DNA of 64,000 bases. Origin: Tridacna crocea (taxonomy: Eukaryota > Mollusca > Bivalvia > Cardiida > Cardiidae). The position numbers were made by a program, and so were the translations under genes. The notes beneath the pieces are model-generated. The model saw nothing but the letters and a program-made list of their open reading frames with translations, made no database searches and was not told where the DNA came from. Every line of letters begins with the position of its first letter. Positions within the stretch are counted from its first letter, which is position 1. The stretch spans positions 66,987,277 to 67,051,276 of the forward strand of contig OX031056.1 in NCBI GenBank assembly GCA_943736015.1, in the 5' to 3' direction. Shown piece after piece: positions 55,714 to 63,304 of this stretch.

Positions 55714-55950
55714 TGTTACCATACAAAAAAATTTTAGACTGAATGTTCAAAGTGAAAGCATTAATTTTGTAGATGACATAATTATATAAAGGATGCTTAA
55801 TATATTGTTTGTGTCTCTGAGAAGGTGGAAAAAAAATGTGGAAAAAGGAGGAAATTGTGGGAGAAAATGCCGGTTACCACTATTTCTTGTGTTTATGGTT
55901 ACAATTTTACAAAGCTTCTTTTTCAAGGTCATAAAAACAGGGCCATCATT
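55714..55950 (-). mobile_element. decayed HP MITE
   Basis: TTACCATACAAAAAAATTTTAG, GAAAGCATTAATTTTGTAGATG, core relic GAGAAAATGCCGGTTACC. Confidence 0.55.
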
Positions 55951-56649
55951 CTAGGAAGGAATTTGCAATAGTATGTGTTCAAATTAAATGCCAGCATGGA
56001 TATTTTAGTATCTCTGCTATATGAACGGCGAAGTCGACTTCATTGACAACAACCTGGTAGTTAAGGTGGGATTCGAATTTCATATTCCAGAGTGTAGCTT
56101 TACAAAATGTCGTGGTTGTTTGCATGGAAACATTCTTCTGGAAAATATTATGTTAACAGGTAAATTGACAGATTTTCCTTGTCTTGTTTAAGCAGTATTG
56201 TACCTATTTGAATGAAAGAGGATACAGTCCATCAAATATCAAGCAAGCATATTAAGGAAACTCAAAATATTGCAGCTTTGAAGAGGTGTTTGTTGGCAGC
56301 AGGAACATTTCACATGTTAATTTCCTGTAGGTCTTAGTTTCACGTTTGCAGAGTACAGCTTGATAGCACAATAATTTCATGTTTGCAGAGTAGAGCTTGA
56401 TCGCGCAATAATAGAAGGACCTGAGGTTAGGTTAGGTTTGTTTCACAGTAGTTTTTACAACAACCATTATGGCTCTCTGCAGTGAATCAGTTTTCTGACA
56501 AAAGTCAACAGGTTTTGTCAAGGTTGTCTACTGTTTTTGTCTCCAGGAGCACCTAGAGCTGGGGATTTGTTTGAGAATGAACAAGTTTGAGAGAGAAAAT
56601 ACTGATAAAAAAACTTGAAAAGAAGGCTTTAAAAACAGAACCAATAAGG
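55951..56649. other. non-coding stretch
   Basis: GTTTGCAGAGTA(C/G)AGCTTGAT is duplicated in tandem (56345, 56382). Otherwise unassigned. Confidence 0.35.
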
Positions 56650-56747
56650 TTGAGCTGGTTACCAGCATTTTCTTCTTTTCCCGCAATGTTTTCTAAAGGC
56701 TTCTATCTCAGGGTCGTAAAAACTAGGGATTGTTTGGTAAAGTTTAA
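56650..56747 (-). mobile_element. HP MITE right half
   Basis: GAGCTGGTTACCAGCATTTT through AGGGATTGTTTGGTAAAGTTTAA. The left half is absent. The TTAA at 56744 joins directly to the 88-bp array. Confidence 0.7.
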
Positions 56748-57218
56748 AACCTGCAGACTGATAAAGATGTACTTTGTAGTGCCAAAAGGTTTGAGCAATG
56801 TGGGAGTTTGATAACAACAGACTGATAAAGATGTATTTTGAGACTGATGTAGATGTATCTCTTTGTAGTGCCAAAAGGTTTGAACATTGTGGGAGTTTGA
56901 TAACAGCAGACTGATAAAGATGTATTTGAGACTGATATAGATGTATCTATTTGTAGTGCCAAAAGGTTTGAGCATTGTGGGAGTTTGATAACAGCAGACT
57001 GATAAAGATGTATTTGAGACTGATACAGATGTATCTATTTGTAGTGCCAAAAGGTTTGAGCATTGTGGGAGTTTGATAACAGCAGACTGATAAAGATGTA
57101 TTTGAGACTGATATAGATGTATCTATTTGTAGTGCCAAAAGGTTTGAGCATTGTGAGAGTTTGATAACAGCAGACTGATAAGATGTATTTGAGACTGATG
57201 TAGATGTATCTATTTGTA

Positions 57219-57620
57219 CATCTTCGTGAGCCAAGGTTACGATCACTATGTGGATCTTACCTTGGCTGATTTAGCCCGATTTCGAGATTCCTGCGATGCC
57301 CCTTCTCTTGGATGCTGGTTTATACTCCCCTTTACATCATATTTCTAAAAGCCAATAAAATATCATTTTACAAACCGCTTACGAATACACATGAAGCATT
57401 AAGTAAACATCCACATTGGTTTCCATGTTTACCTTCTATTCGAAAGGTAGCGACCTTGTTCTATTTTTATCAAAGATGAAATGCTATGAGCGATTTCATT
57501 CATTGCTGTTAGAGTTGGCTGCAAATTATGAAAAAGCGTATAGAGGGAATGTAAAAATCAATCTCGATCCGCCAAGGGTAGAGTAGCGTAGTGAATCGTC
57601 AGCCTTGGCTTGCAGAGATG
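57219..57620 (+). mobile_element. Mutator-like MITE, type F2, inside the array
   Basis: CATCTTCGTGAGCCAAGG to CCTTGGCTTGCAGAGATG with the 9-bp duplication CTATTTGTA at 57210-57218 and 57621-57629. The duplicated bases are part of one array unit, so the insertion is younger than the array. Confidence 0.92.
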
Positions 57621-57656
57621 CTATTTGTAGTGCAAAAGGTTGAGCATTGTGGGAGT

Positions 57657-57884
57657 TTAACCCTTTACTCCATAGATACTCAATTCTACGCATTGCTTAT
57701 AGGAGCCTTTGAAAAACATTGTGGCAAAAGGTGAAATTGCTCGTGACGAGCAATTTCACCTGTGGTCACAATGTTTTCTATGCTATCAAAAGGTGTCATA
57801 TACACATAAGAAACGGCATCATCCTTGCTGTTATTTAGGGTCAATTAGAGATACAATAGATATGCCTTATGGGGTAAAGGTTAA
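57657..57884 (+). mobile_element. HP-A2 MITE inside the array
   Basis: TTAACCCTTTACTCCATAGA to CTTATGGGGTAAAGGTTAA. Core GAAATTGCTCGTGACGAGC. It occupies the TTAA of an array unit (GAGTTTAAAACCTGCAG), so the host site is known exactly. Confidence 0.92.
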
Positions 57885-57950
57885 AACCTGCAGACTGATA
57901 AAGATGTATTTGAGACTGATATAGATGTATCTATTTGTAGTGCCAAAAGG

Positions 57951-58215
57951 GGCCCCCATGGGTGGCTCAGTGGTGAGGGTGTTGGACTCGTGATCTTGTG
58001 GTTCTGAGTTCGATACCCGGTTGAGGCGAACTTTCTTTCTGGCATATTTTCGCCCCTCACCTCTGCAGAAGCATGTGAGAAAAGTAGTTGGTGGCTTTGG
58101 AAAGAAAGTTGTGTTAGCACCGGTGTGAGAAAGCTAGGAAGCACATGTGCGTCACCGACTGCCATGATATGACCATAGCTGTTAAAGTGGCATTAAACCC
58201 CAATACAACCAACAA
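57951..58215 (+). mobile_element. tRNA-derived SINE inside the array
   Basis: 265 bp flanked by the 12-bp duplication AGTGCCAAAAGG (57939-57950, 58216-58227). Pol III A-box TGGCTCAGTGG (57963-57973) and B-box GTTCGATACC (58008-58017). The tail reads GTGGCATTAAACCCCAATAC. It splits an acceptor-like motif of the array. A headless relative lies at 62935-63116 on the other strand. Confidence 0.88.
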
Positions 58216-58365
58216 AGTGCCAAAAGGGTGGTGCATTAATTGTGTGAGTTTAAAGCCTGCAGACTGATATATATGTCTTTTATTTATTTGTAGTGCCAAA
58301 AGGGTTGTGCATTGTTAGAGTTTAAAACCTGCAGACTGATATTTGTATCTTTGGTTTATTTGTAG

Positions 58366-58535
58366 TGCCAAAAAGGAACTCCACAGATCCAAAACACTGC
58401 CAATCATCAGAACTACTAAAGTTACTACATCTGAAATCAGCCCCGTTTTGCCGACAGAATCAGGTCCCCAATATGTGGGGAGGAAACAGTCTGTTCCTAC
58501 TATCAACATCCTAAAAAGGGGCAAGAATAGTCCAG
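58366..58535 (+). CDS. candidate common coding exon
   Basis: A 170-nt open segment is preceded by TTTATTTGTAG (pyrimidine-rich acceptor) and followed by CAG|GTAAGAG (strong donor). It starts with one base, holds 56 codons and ends with one base. The peptide begins AKKELHRSKTLPIIRTTK; later residues include PTESGPQYVGRK and NILKRGKNSP. It is Ser/Thr/Lys-rich, probably disordered, with basic stretches and SP/TP-like sites. It fits the 2-base ends of the candidate first exons at 5909, 27452 and 49166. No domain or family is recognised. The next exon must lie beyond the window or be unrecognised. A stop-free frame continues upstream only into array sequence. Confidence 0.6.
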
Positions 58536-58758
58536 GTAAGAGATTTCAGAAAGCAAAATAATTGTAACAGATATTTCTGAGCGATAGATAATTATTTGCC
58601 ATCACTATAATATATTGGATACTAAACTCATATTATACCAAATTAAGCCTTAGGGCGCCAAATAAAATCAGCACAAAATGTTTATCCTAGAAATTTTACC
58701 AAAATAACTACATTTTCATTGTTCCATTTGTCGACAGTGTTTCGTGAAAGCAGACAAT

Positions 58759-58812
58759 TGTAGATCAAAGACCAGCCGCTTCACATTTTGTGCAGCCTGA
58801 TCTTGATCTACA
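58759..58812. repeat. N-family palindrome core
   Basis: TTGTAGATCAAAGACCAGCC paired with GCAGCCTGATCTTGATCTAC. Confidence 0.55.
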
Positions 58813-58848
58813 TTAGCCACTAAGGCAGCGGTTAACATGAAAGGTGAT

Positions 58849-58938
58849 TTAACCCTTTTCCACACATTGACAACTTTTAATGACCCTGAGGAAGAAGCTT
58901 TTTGAAAACATTGAGGGAAAAGGAGAAAACGCTGGTCA
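58849..58938 (+). mobile_element. HP MITE left half, broken at hairpin centre
   Basis: TTAACCCTTTTCCACACATTG to GAGAAAACGCTGGT, then an abrupt switch to SINE-like sequence exactly at the tip of the hairpin. Confidence 0.75.
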
Positions 58939-59095
58939 CGGATGAGACATTAAAGCGAGGTCCCGTGTGACGGTGCTATACGCCAAGCATGTTAAAGAAC
59001 CAGGCGAAGCTCCCAGCAGTTTTGACCTGTATCCTTGCCCTATCCGCTGTAACAACTAGATACCAGATATCACTGTTTGTGATTTCTCTTAACTG
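58939..59095 (+). mobile_element. SINE body fragment, MetaSINE-like
   Basis: CGGATGAGACATTAAAGCGA and GGTCCCGTGTGACGG, then CATGTTAAAGAACC. This resembles the conserved central domain of invertebrate SINEs as I recall it (MetaSINE superfamily). The tRNA head is absent. Confidence 0.5.
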
Positions 59096-59149
59096 ATAGC
59101 TTTTGAAAACAAAAAAAATAAATCAGTCATCAATGATTGTATGTGTCTT

Positions 59150-59275
59150 TGAAAGTTTAGAAAACTTTGAGAAAATCCTGGTTTCCAGTAGACTAGTATC
59201 TACTTTTCTAACAATATTCTGTTCAATAGCCGTCCTCATCTAGGTTGCGAAACTTGAGAACGTCCGGTAGAATCA
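59150..59275 (-). mobile_element. HP remnant
   Basis: TTTAGAAAACTTTGAGAAAATCC, a core relic, and CGTCCTCATCTAGGTTGCG. No ends. Confidence 0.4.
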
Positions 59276-59467
59276 CCTGCTCGATTGCAAGTTGAGGGGG
59301 GGATAAAAGTTCTTTCTTTGTTCACCTGATACATTTATGATTTTGATGCATTATTATCATGCAGTATGACTTGTGTGACATTGTCATGACATTAAAAAGG
59401 GACTTCTTTTAATTTTCAATGGCTATATTAGGGTGTTTATCAGAACATTTATATATATATATAATTG

Positions 59468-59483
59468 TGTGGGGGGGGGGGGG
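59468..59483 (+). repeat. poly-G run
   Basis: An uninterrupted run of about 14 G after an (AT)n stretch. Too short for more to be said. Confidence 0.8.
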
Positions 59484-59574
59484 TGTTTGAGGAAGGATGG
59501 AGAATTAGAACTGTAGTTCCCTATTGAATTTGTATCTCTGTGAAATATTGAAATATTAAAAATTTGCTTAGCTG

Positions 59575-59700
59575 TTTGCCACGTGAGAAAATTGAAGACT
59601 TGTCCAAAATGAAAGGGTTTGCAGACGACAAAATAAAGGTGACCGAAAAATTGAAATTCGATTTGGGAAGGGTAGAAAACACTGTGGGAAAAGTAGAAAA
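59575..59700 (-). mobile_element. HP MITE, left portion, truncated
   Basis: GCTGTTTGCCACGTGAGAAA through GACTTGTCCAAAATGAAAGG to GTGGGAAAAGTAGAAAA, where an A2 element has inserted at TTAA. Confidence 0.75.
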
Positions 59701-59926
59701 TTAACCCTTTACTCCATAGATACTCATTTCTACACATTGCTTGTAGGAGCCTTTGGAAAACATTGTGGCAAAAGGTGAAATTGCTCGTGACGATCAATTT
59801 CACCTTTTGTCACAATGTTTTCTTCACTATCAAAAGGTGTCATATACACATAAGCAGCTTCATCCTTGCTGTTATTAAGGGTCAATTAGAGATACCATAA
59901 AAATGCCCTATGGAGTAAAGGGTTAA
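59701..59926 (+). mobile_element. HP-A2 MITE between two HP fragments
   Basis: TTAACCCTTTACTCCATAGA to CCTATGGAGTAAAGGGTTAA. Core GAAATTGCTCGTGACGATC with one tip mismatch. Near-identical to 57657-57884. Confidence 0.92.
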
Positions 59927-60137
59927 CTCAGAATTTTAGGTGTGTCCAAATCGAAAGCATTTGCAGAAAACATGATAAAAGTGACTGAAAAATTAAAATT
60001 TGTTTCGTGAAGGGCAGAAAACATTGTGGGAAAAGGAGAAAATGCTGGTTACCTGCATTTTCTCCTTTTCCCACAATGTTTTCTAAAGACTTTTTTCTCA
60101 GCGTCGTCAAAAGTAGGGATTGTGTGGTAATGGGTTA
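59923..60137 (-). mobile_element. HP MITE, left terminus shortened
   Basis: TTAACTCAGAATTTTAGGTG (about 12 bases of the usual terminus missing), full core, X arm to GATTGTGTGGTAATGGGTTAA. Confidence 0.85.
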
Positions 60138-60157
60138 AACACTGTTCAGTGAACCGG

Positions 60158-60758
60158 CCAAGCCCCCGTAGCTGAGTCAATAGCATGCAGGACTTGAGAA
60201 TAGGGATTTACTGTTTTGATTCTTGGCCCAGTCAATTTCTTTCCATAGACTGATGATAATGCCCTTTTTGCATACTTCTTAATTCAGTTCTGATCACTTA
60301 AAACTTTTGAGTATCCTATATATAGGGATTGCCCTGCAACTCAATAATGCCCTTTATGCATACTTCTCAATTCAATTCTTTTATTCTCATTAATGTTTTC
60401 AAACTTTATTCAGTTTAAACAACTCCACTTTTACTATCTTTTAACTCATAATACCACACGACAAATTTTTAGGTTTGCCCAAATTGAAATCATTGGCAGA
60501 AGGTAAAATAAAAGTGACCGAAAATTTGAAACCTGTTTTGTGAAGGGTAGAAAACATTGTGGGAAAAGGAGAAAATGCTGGTTACCAGCATTTTCTCCTT
60601 TTCACACAATGTTTTCTAAAGGCTTCTTTCTCAGGGTCGTCAAAAGTAGGGATTGTGTGGTAATGGGTTAATAAAGATATGCGCGCTAAATGACCGAAGC
60701 TGTTGATGCGCCATAAGACGATTTTAACATTCATTCATTCATTCATTCATTCATTCAG
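60158..60758 (+). mobile_element. probable SINE interrupted by HP MITE
   Basis: The 5' part is AAGCCCCCGTAGCTGAGTCAAT, a diverged A-box region. The 3' part, after the HP copy, is GAAGCTGTTGATGCGCCATAAG with a (CATT)n tail at 60728-60757. A 95-bp tandem duplication (ATAATGCCCTTTTTGCATAC) also lies between. Linking the two parts is inference. Confidence 0.45.
60441..60671 (-). mobile_element. HP MITE
   Basis: TTAACTCATAATACCACACG to GATTGTGTGGTAATGGGTTAA with a nearly perfect core. Confidence 0.9.
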
Positions 60759-61193
60759 ATGATAGCCATTGGGACAAGATTCATTGCTCTCTCACCACTG
60801 ATCATTATTTTGACGATGGTTATGTAGAAAAACAGACAGTTGCATGGAAAGATTATTGCGCAAAGTAATGGTTAAAAAAAAAACTTCCAAGAAAATGTGG
60901 ATAGGTGCCCCGGCCGCTACGAAATAACTGAAATATAGAAGAAAAATAGTGTTAAACTCTGTACAATCAGTCAGTGAACCAAAGAACCTGAAAGCTGGAT
61001 AGTTTGACCTATTTTTTAATGGCGCGGAGTTATACCATAGATCAAAACCTGTAAGATGTAACTGATATTGAATAGATATCATAGCCGATCATTGTCCCTC
61101 TGTATATTGATAATGTACAGTGATAACTTTGCATTATTGTATTTCTATAGAGTGTTGTCTATTGTAACTGATATTAATGGGAACGGATGACCC
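60759..61193. other. non-coding stretch
   Basis: A short basic frame begins at 60844 (MERLLRKVMVKKKTSKKMW) and ends at a weak donor. Not supported as an exon. Otherwise nothing. Confidence 0.3.
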
Positions 61194-61416
61194 TTAACCC
61201 TTTCCCAAACAATCCCGAGTTTTTACGGGTCGGGAATAGAAGCCTTTTGAAAACATTGTGGGAAAAGGAGAAAATGCTGGTAACCAGCATTTTCTCCTTT
61301 TCCCACAATGTTTTCTACCCTATCATATGGAAAAATCATCTTTTTTGCAACTGTTGTCATCTGCAGAATGCTTTCAGTTTGATGTGGTGCAAAATTTGCC
61401 GTTTGGGAAAGGGTTA
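61194..61416 (+). mobile_element. HP MITE, CCCAAACAATC subfamily
   Basis: TTAACCCTTTCCCAAACAATC to TTGCCGTTTGGGAAAGGGTTAA with a perfect core. First of a chain of three. Confidence 0.92.
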
Positions 61417-61626
61417 AACCTTTTTCCACACAATCACTAATATTAATAACATTTTAGAATAAGGCTTTTGAGAGCATTGTGGGAAAAAAGAGAAGATGGT
61501 GGGTGCCAGCATTTTCTCCTTGTTCCATAATGTTTCGTACCACATCAAATGCGGAGATCATTATTTTGAGCACATTTAATTTGTAATCTGCAAATGCTTT
61601 CATTTTGTCACGTGGTAAAGAGTTAA
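61413..61626 (+). mobile_element. HP MITE, second of chain
   Basis: TTAAACCTTTTTCCACACAAT to TTGTCACGTGGTAAAGAGTTAA. The core is diverged (GATGGTGGGTGCCAGC). Confidence 0.85.
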
Positions 61627-61760
61627 CTCAGTAACCCCTGCAGATGGATTTTATCCTCTTGCAGTTGTTTTCTTTTGAAAAATGCACTGGAGACAGGGAA
61701 ACTATAAAGAATTTCTCGTTTTGTCATAATGTTTTTTGCCCTTCTAATGGTGTGTTGTAA
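61623..61760 (+). mobile_element. HP remnant, third of chain
   Basis: TTAACTCAGTAACCCCTGC, TTCTTTTGAAAAATGC, and ATTTCTCGTTTTGTCATAATG. The right end is lost. Confidence 0.5.
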
Positions 61761-62790
61761 GGTAAACAAAGATGTCTGCACGGAGAGAAATACACCAAAC
61801 TGCATCGCTGTAAAAGCTAGCTCAACAGCAAGGCAGGTTTCAAGTGCTTATATATCTAACCTCTCTCCGTGACACCCCAGGACAACCCTAACATTCACGG
61901 ACGCATTATTAATCTGACCTGAAATAGGAAACATAAGCAGGCCAGCTTTGTTAGAATTTTTTTTTTCTGAAGTGTTTTAGCAAAATTTATGTCTTGTGAA
62001 GAAATTTCTAGTGAATGCAAACTGGTATTGGCAGAAAACTTGAACCCTGGCGGTGGAGTTAGTAGCATTCTGGTCCTGTGACCAGGGGTTTTCTAATCTT
62101 GCATTACATTCTACGAAAAATACATCTAAGGTCATGGACAGCAGGACATGATTTAAATGTATGATCCTTTGTAAATAAGAGAACCTTTAAGGGAAGAGCA
62201 GAAAAACCTGTTGTCGAGGAGGACATTTGAAGAAAATTTCGAGAGGTCATCCCCAAGATATTTGCACTTTTAAACCACAGTGACTGTTGCTCCCAAATAT
62301 AACAAGATTGGTTCTTTCTGGATGAAAGATGCCTATTATGCCTTAAGATAGTAAAACATAATAGAGTTGAAACTCTTATGGCTCAAGCATTACTTAATAG
62401 TTCCCTTTGAACACAGTGCAGACCTAGATCAGACTGCACAGGAGATGTAGTCTTATCTTAGATCTGCACTGCACCTGTTCCTAGATCCTGCACTGTAACC
62501 AAATAAACTAAGATGCTGCCTTTTACTTAAATAGTTAATGCTGAAAGGAAAAAAGTTTATTCCATATATCTAGGACACAGAAGAGTTTACTCATGGTCAG
62601 TGCTATTAACCCAGTTTTCAGATTTATTGCATCTTTATGTCATAAAAATGAGTCTCTGTGGACTTAAAAGCCATATATAACCTAGTTTAGTAATTGCTTT
62701 ATTTTCTGTGTACTTTATCTGTTTGGGACTCATCAGAACTAAACCTTCATTTAGACTTTTTCCTTCATAAAACTGTTTGTTGTTTGATTT
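61761..62790. other. non-coding stretch with N core
   Basis: N core at 62420-62470 (GACCTAGATCAGACTGCACA / GATCTGCACTG). No exon recognised. Confidence 0.4.
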
Positions 62791-62846
62791 GGGGGGGGGA
62801 GCGGGGGGGGGGGGGGGGGAGCGGGGGGGGGGGGGGGGGGGGGGGG
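62791..62846 (+). repeat. long G-rich tract (G-quadruplex-prone)
   Basis: 56 bp almost wholly G, broken only by AGC twice. The predicted poly-Pro or poly-Gly frames over it are artefacts. The length may be unreliable because sequencing homopolymers is error-prone. Confidence 0.85.
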
Positions 62847-62934
62847 CAGTCCTTGGATGAAAAGGCAGTTGAGGTATGTTAGGCAAGCATAATCACATCC
62901 CTATATTGAATGCAAAGCAAACTGGTTTGATTTG

Positions 62935-63116
62935 TATAGGAGTCCAATACCATTTTAACAGCTAAGGTCATGGTATGACGGTCAGTGGCACACCCATGTG
63001 TATCCTGGCCTTCTCACATTTGCACTGACATATAACTTTCTTTCCAAAGCCACTGACTGTTTTTCTCACATGCATCAGAGATGAGAAGCGACAAATCACA
63101 CGGAACCTGGTAGCCT
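62935..63116 (-). mobile_element. SINE body, head missing
   Basis: Read on the minus strand it matches the body of the SINE at 57951: GCATGTGAGAAAAACAGTCA, TGGCTTTGGAAAGAAAGTTA, CTTAGCTGTTAAAATGG. The tRNA-like head is lost at the junction with an HP fragment. Confidence 0.65.
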
Positions 63117-63197
63117 TCTCAAAACAAATTTCAAATTTTCAGTCACTTTTATTTTGTTGTCTGCAAATGCTTTTTTTTGCCGTTTGGTAATGAGTTA
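63117..63197 (+). mobile_element. HP Y-arm fragment
   Basis: CTCAAAACAAATTTCAAATTTTCAG to GCCGTTTGGTAATGAGTTAA. No core or X arm. Confidence 0.75.
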
Positions 63198-63304
63198 AGT
63201 AGAAAAATGTATATTTCGTAGAAATAACAACATAGTTCTTAGTATATATCTTGATAAAAACTTCTCATGTCCCAAACAGCAAGGCCTATAGATACTTGGA
63301 TTTT

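Larger units (their letters stand above)
56748..58365 (+). repeat. 88-bp tandem array carrying splice-acceptor-like motifs
   Basis: TTTGTAGTGCCAAAAGG recurs at 56773, 56862, 56950, 57038 and 57126 (88-89 bp apart), then at 57624, 57935, 58287 and 58359 once later insertions are allowed for. Each unit also has GCAGACTGATAAAGATG and TTTGAGACTGATATAGATG. The last copy is the acceptor and first bases of the candidate exon at 58366, so the array looks like a tandem duplication of an intron end. A Mutator MITE, an HP-A2 MITE and a SINE sit inside it. Confidence 0.85.

Noticed and set aside
56659-57246. Repeated minus-strand frames in the 88-bp array (ALQIDTSISVSNTSLSVC-type)
   Set aside because: Produced by the 88-bp unit, with frame changes between units. 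The array is better explained as duplicated intron end.
60844-60904. Short basic frame MERLLRKVMVKKKTSKKMW as another first exon
   Set aside because: The donor GTGCCC is poor. It lies downstream of the common exon and ends in a different phase, so it would have to skip that exon.
62635-62886. Poly-proline / poly-glycine frames
   Set aside because: Direct translation of the G-rich tract at 62791-62846.
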